From: Bacillota bacterium
GTDB lineage: Bacteria > Bacillota > Clostridia > Oscillospirales > Ruminococcaceae
Assembly: GCA_023457175.1 (NCBI GenBank)
Contig: JAEWMM010000201.1
Coordinates: 1 to 8,027, forward strand
Direction: 5' to 3'
Length of the DNA stretch: 8,027 nucleotides
The translations under genes and the position numbers were made by a program. The notes beneath the pieces are model-generated. The model was not told the origin of the DNA, did not search any database, and worked only from the letters and a program-made list of their open reading frames with translations. Of this stretch, positions 6,957-8,027 are shown piece after piece. Position 1 is the first letter of the stretch. Each line of letters starts with the position of its first letter.

Positions 6957-6970
6957 TTTTAAGTAAATTT
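6957..6970 (+). repeat. TTTTAAGTAAATTT motif, copy A
   Basis: This 14-nt sequence recurs exactly at 7203-7216, and its first 12 nt recur inverted at 7146-7157. Copy A lies between the leftward -10 and the leftward ribosome binding site. It is a candidate operator half for a regulator of the pair. Confidence 0.6.
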
Positions 6971-6989
6971 AGCTTGCTTGTTAAGTGCA

Positions 6990-7018
6990 ATTATAAACAG
7001 ATTAATATGTTAATACAA
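6990..7018 (-). promoter_or_regulatory. Candidate sigma-A promoter of the leftward lyase gene
   Basis: On the minus strand a perfect TATAAT -10 (6990-6995) is preceded, 17 nt upstream, by TTGTAT (7013-7018; three of six, but with the important TTG). Transcription would start near 6983, giving a leader of about 47 nt that includes one copy of the repeated motif at about +13 to +26, a normal repressor position. A second option with TTGACT (7026-7031) and CATATT 17 nt downstream overlaps it. Confidence 0.55.
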
Positions 7019-7029
7019 TCGGAAAAAGT

Positions 7030-7040
7030 CAATATTATTG
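7030..7040. repeat. CAAT-N3-ATTG dyad, copy 1
   Basis: CAAT-ATT-ATTG forms a short palindrome just upstream of the leftward -35. The same arrangement recurs 90 nt away at 7120-7130. Short dyads arise easily in AT-rich DNA, so confidence is modest. Confidence 0.35.
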
Positions 7041-7072
7041 TCATATTTTAAACTTTTGTGAATATATATTAT

Positions 7073-7101
7073 TTGAAATATAAAATTTTATGTAATATAA
7101 C
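7073..7101 (+). promoter_or_regulatory. Candidate sigma-A promoter of the rightward lyase gene
   Basis: TTGAAA (7073-7078) and TATAAC (7096-7101) are separated by exactly 17 nt, each matching five of six consensus positions. The start would be near 7108, leaving a leader of about 157 nt. AT-rich DNA yields many chance hits, so a promoter closer to the gene is not excluded. Confidence 0.5.
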
Positions 7102-7117
7102 GAATAATATGTTTCTA

Positions 7118-7132
7118 AACAATGATATTGTT
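7118..7132. repeat. AACAAT-N3-ATTGTT dyad, copy 2
   Basis: A 6-bp-arm palindrome around GAT contains the same CAAT-N3-ATTG core as 7030-7040. It lies about 10-25 nt downstream of the predicted rightward transcription start, where a repressor could sit. Confidence 0.4.
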
Positions 7133-7145
7133 AAAAACACACAAT

Positions 7146-7157
7146 ATTTACTTAAAA
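7146..7157 (-). repeat. TTTTAAGTAAAT motif, copy B (inverted)
   Basis: ATTTACTTAAAA on the plus strand is the exact complement of the first 12 nt of copies A and C. A TTAACAAG element lies 10 nt to its right (7168-7175) and also occurs beside copy A in inverted form (CTTGTTAA, 6977-6984). The shared pair of short elements argues for protein binding rather than chance. Confidence 0.5.
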
Positions 7158-7202
7158 ATATAGCTAATTAACAAGTTGATATATTTTGGTTTATATGATA
7201 CT

Positions 7203-7216
7203 TTTTAAGTAAATTT
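7203..7216 (+). repeat. TTTTAAGTAAATTT motif, copy C
   Basis: An exact match of copy A, 35 nt before the AGGAGG of the rightward lyase and inside its predicted leader. A regulator bound here would block transcription from the upstream candidate promoter. Confidence 0.6.
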
Positions 7217-7251
7217 TTTATGATAAGTAGTGAAATGTCAAAAAAATAAGA

Positions 7252-7257
7252 AGGAGG
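7252..7257 (+). promoter_or_regulatory. Ribosome binding site fixing the GTG start at 7265
   Basis: AGGAGG lies 7 nt before the GTG at 7265. The first in-frame ATG (7283) has only a CAGGAG two nucleotides in front, too close to work well. Confidence 0.8.
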
Positions 7258-7264
7258 AATCAAG

Positions 7265-8027
7265 GTGGCAAACTCAGGAGATATGCAAACTGTCATACTC
7301 GGCGGTCACATCGAGCTTGACCAGCTTGTGGCGGCAGCGCGGCTTGGGGCAAACGTTGTATTTTCCGAAGAATATATCACGCGCGTTGAGCGATCGCGTC
7401 GCCTGATCGAACAGGCTATCGCGGATGACCGCGTGATGTATGGCGTCACGACGGGATTTGGCCTTTTGAGCACAAAGGTCATCAGTCGTGAAGAGGCGCG
7501 CGACCTTCAGCGAAATATCATTCTGTCCCATTCGGTGTCGGTCGGCGAGCCTTTCACTGCGGAGCAGGCGCGCGCTACGATGATGATGATTTTGCAGAAT
7601 GTCGGTCAGGGTTTTAGCGGCGTGCGGCTTTGTGTGCTTGAATTGATCAAAGAGCTGCTCAACCGGGGTGTTACGCCTTTTATGCCGCGCGAGGGCTCGG
7701 TAGGCTATCTGGCGCCCGAAGCGCATTTGGCATTGGTTCTGACGGGCGAGGGGCAGGCCTGGTATAACGGAGCGCTGCTGCCCGGCAGTGAGGCGCTGGA
7801 AAAAGCGGGCCTTTCACCGGTCTGCCTTGCTGAAAAAGAAGGGCTTGCGCTGATTTCCGGAACAACGTCGGTTACCGCGCTTGCTTGTCTCGCCGCTTAT
7901 GATATGATAAAGGCTGTTAAAAGTGCGGATATTATCGGGGCGGTTTCTCTTGAGGCGCTCAAAGGCGTTATGGCTGCGTTTGACGAAAGGGTGATGTCGG
8001 TTCGGCCGCACCCGGATCAGGCTGTCG
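7265..8027 (+). CDS. Second aromatic amino acid (histidine) ammonia-lyase family protein, MIO triad deleted (3' end outside window)
   Basis: 254 codons from a GTG start, open to the right edge; about half of a usual 500-residue family member. Tyr59 in YGVTTGFG, the Ser88-His89 pair, FSGVR at 117-121, GEGQAWYNG at 161-169, KEGLALISG at 191-199 and RPHPDQ at 247-252 follow the histidine ammonia-lyase template closely. The MIO region is the exception: canonical GSVG-ASGDLAPLAH reads GSVG-YLAPEAH (144-154), three residues shorter, with the Ala-Ser-Gly absent. Ser198 replaces the MIO-contacting Asn and Thr200-Thr201 follow where Thr-Gln is usual. Frame and spacing on both sides are intact, so this is a clean in-frame deletion, not a broken gene. 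Outside this site it looks nearer to true histidine ammonia-lyase than its leftward neighbour does. A paralogous lyase with a different substrate, or a partner subunit, are alternatives; the C-terminal catalytic residues cannot be seen. Confidence 0.88.
   Translation, partial: MANSGDMQTVILGGHIELDQLVAAARLGANVVFSEEYITRVERSRRLIEQAIADDRVMYGVTTGFGLLSTKVISREEARDLQRNIILSHSVSVGEPFTAEQARATMMMILQNVGQGFSGVRLCVLELIKELLNRGVTPFMPREGSVGYLAPEAHLALVLTGEGQAWYNGALLPGSEALEKAGLSPVCLAEKEGLALISGTTSVTALACLAAYDMIKAVKSADIIGAVSLEALKGVMAAFDERVMSVRPHPDQAV

Larger units (their letters stand above)
6937..7264. promoter_or_regulatory. AT-rich divergent control region between the two lyase paralogues
   Basis: 328 nt without a gene, strikingly AT-rich against GC-richer genes on both sides. 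It holds ribosome binding sites at both ends, one candidate promoter per direction, three copies of a TTTTAAGTAAAT motif and two CAAT-N3-ATTG dyads, all listed separately. Short frames that run into it have no ribosome binding site and look random. The layout suggests coordinated control of both genes by one or more DNA-binding proteins. Confidence 0.7.

Noticed and set aside
6937..6990. Longer start for the leftward lyase at 6990
   Set aside because: It would put the AGGAGG at 6943-6948 inside the gene and add residues not seen in the family.
7176..7199. TTGATA and TATGAT as a promoter nearer the rightward lyase
   Set aside because: The spacing is only 12 nt, too short for a sigma-A promoter.
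7274..7726. 150-codon minus-strand frame within the rightward lyase
   Set aside because: The plus-strand frame carries conserved lyase motifs throughout; the reverse frame has none.
6502..7726. Sequencing error or pseudogene as the reason both lyases lack Ala-Ser-Gly
   Set aside because: The frames are intact on both sides, the changes are whole-codon, and the MIO-contacting Asn is changed in both proteins as well. One error would not explain this.
1..8027. CRISPR array, insertion sequence, prophage or tRNA
   Set aside because: No regularly spaced repeats, transposase or integrase motifs, terminal inverted repeats or cloverleaf were seen on either strand.

Overview
The window looks like the chromosome of an endospore-forming, anaerobic-type Firmicute of class Clostridia with moderately GC-rich genes. 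The evidence is a SpoVAF-type spore germination gene, strong AGGAGG-type ribosome binding sites, GTG starts next to ATG starts, and a three-gene operon whose last member is a DUF6320-type zinc-ribbon membrane protein. No rRNA, tRNA, insertion sequence, integrase, phage gene or CRISPR array is visible. A finer taxonomic placement is not supported.

Layout from left to right. (1) 1-1292, minus strand: the first 430 codons of a GerA-family germination protein that resembles SpoVAF; its C-terminus lies outside the left edge. (2) 1293-1500: a divergent intergenic region with a possible sporulation-type promoter on the minus strand and a vegetative-type promoter on the plus strand. (3) 1501-4393, plus strand: three translationally coupled genes, namely an HSL-type alpha/beta hydrolase, a condensation-superfamily (alcohol acetyltransferase-like) acyltransferase, and a zinc-ribbon protein with about six membrane segments. 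A perfect 10-bp hairpin follows. (4) 4550-5140, plus strand: a MocA/MobA-like nucleotidyltransferase, followed about 180 nt later by a strong rho-independent terminator. (5) 5434-6936, minus strand: a complete 500-residue member of the aromatic amino acid (histidine) ammonia-lyase family. (6) 6937-7264: a very AT-rich divergent control region with three copies of a TTTTAAGTAAAT motif and two CAAT-N3-ATTG dyads. (7) 7265 to the right edge, plus strand: the first 254 codons of a second ammonia-lyase paralogue.

The most notable content is the head-to-head lyase pair. Both proteins keep the GSVG lead-in, the catalytic Tyr, the Ser-His pair and the family architecture. Both lack the Ala-Ser-Gly triad that cyclises to the MIO (methylidene-imidazolone) electrophile, and both have Ser where the family has the MIO-contacting Asn. 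They lost the triad in different ways: GSVG-QAD, one residue shorter than canonical, in the left gene, and GSVG-YLAPEAH, three residues shorter, in the right gene. This suggests two MIO-independent lyases that share one regulatory region. They might act on substrates with a better leaving group than ammonia, as in the trimethylamine-releasing ergothionase, or form a mixed oligomer. That functional reading is inference.

The middle operon probably works as a unit, because both junctions overlap by 4 nt. It pairs an acyl-ester hydrolase with an acyl-transferring enzyme and a membrane protein of unknown role. Its substrate cannot be read from the sequence.
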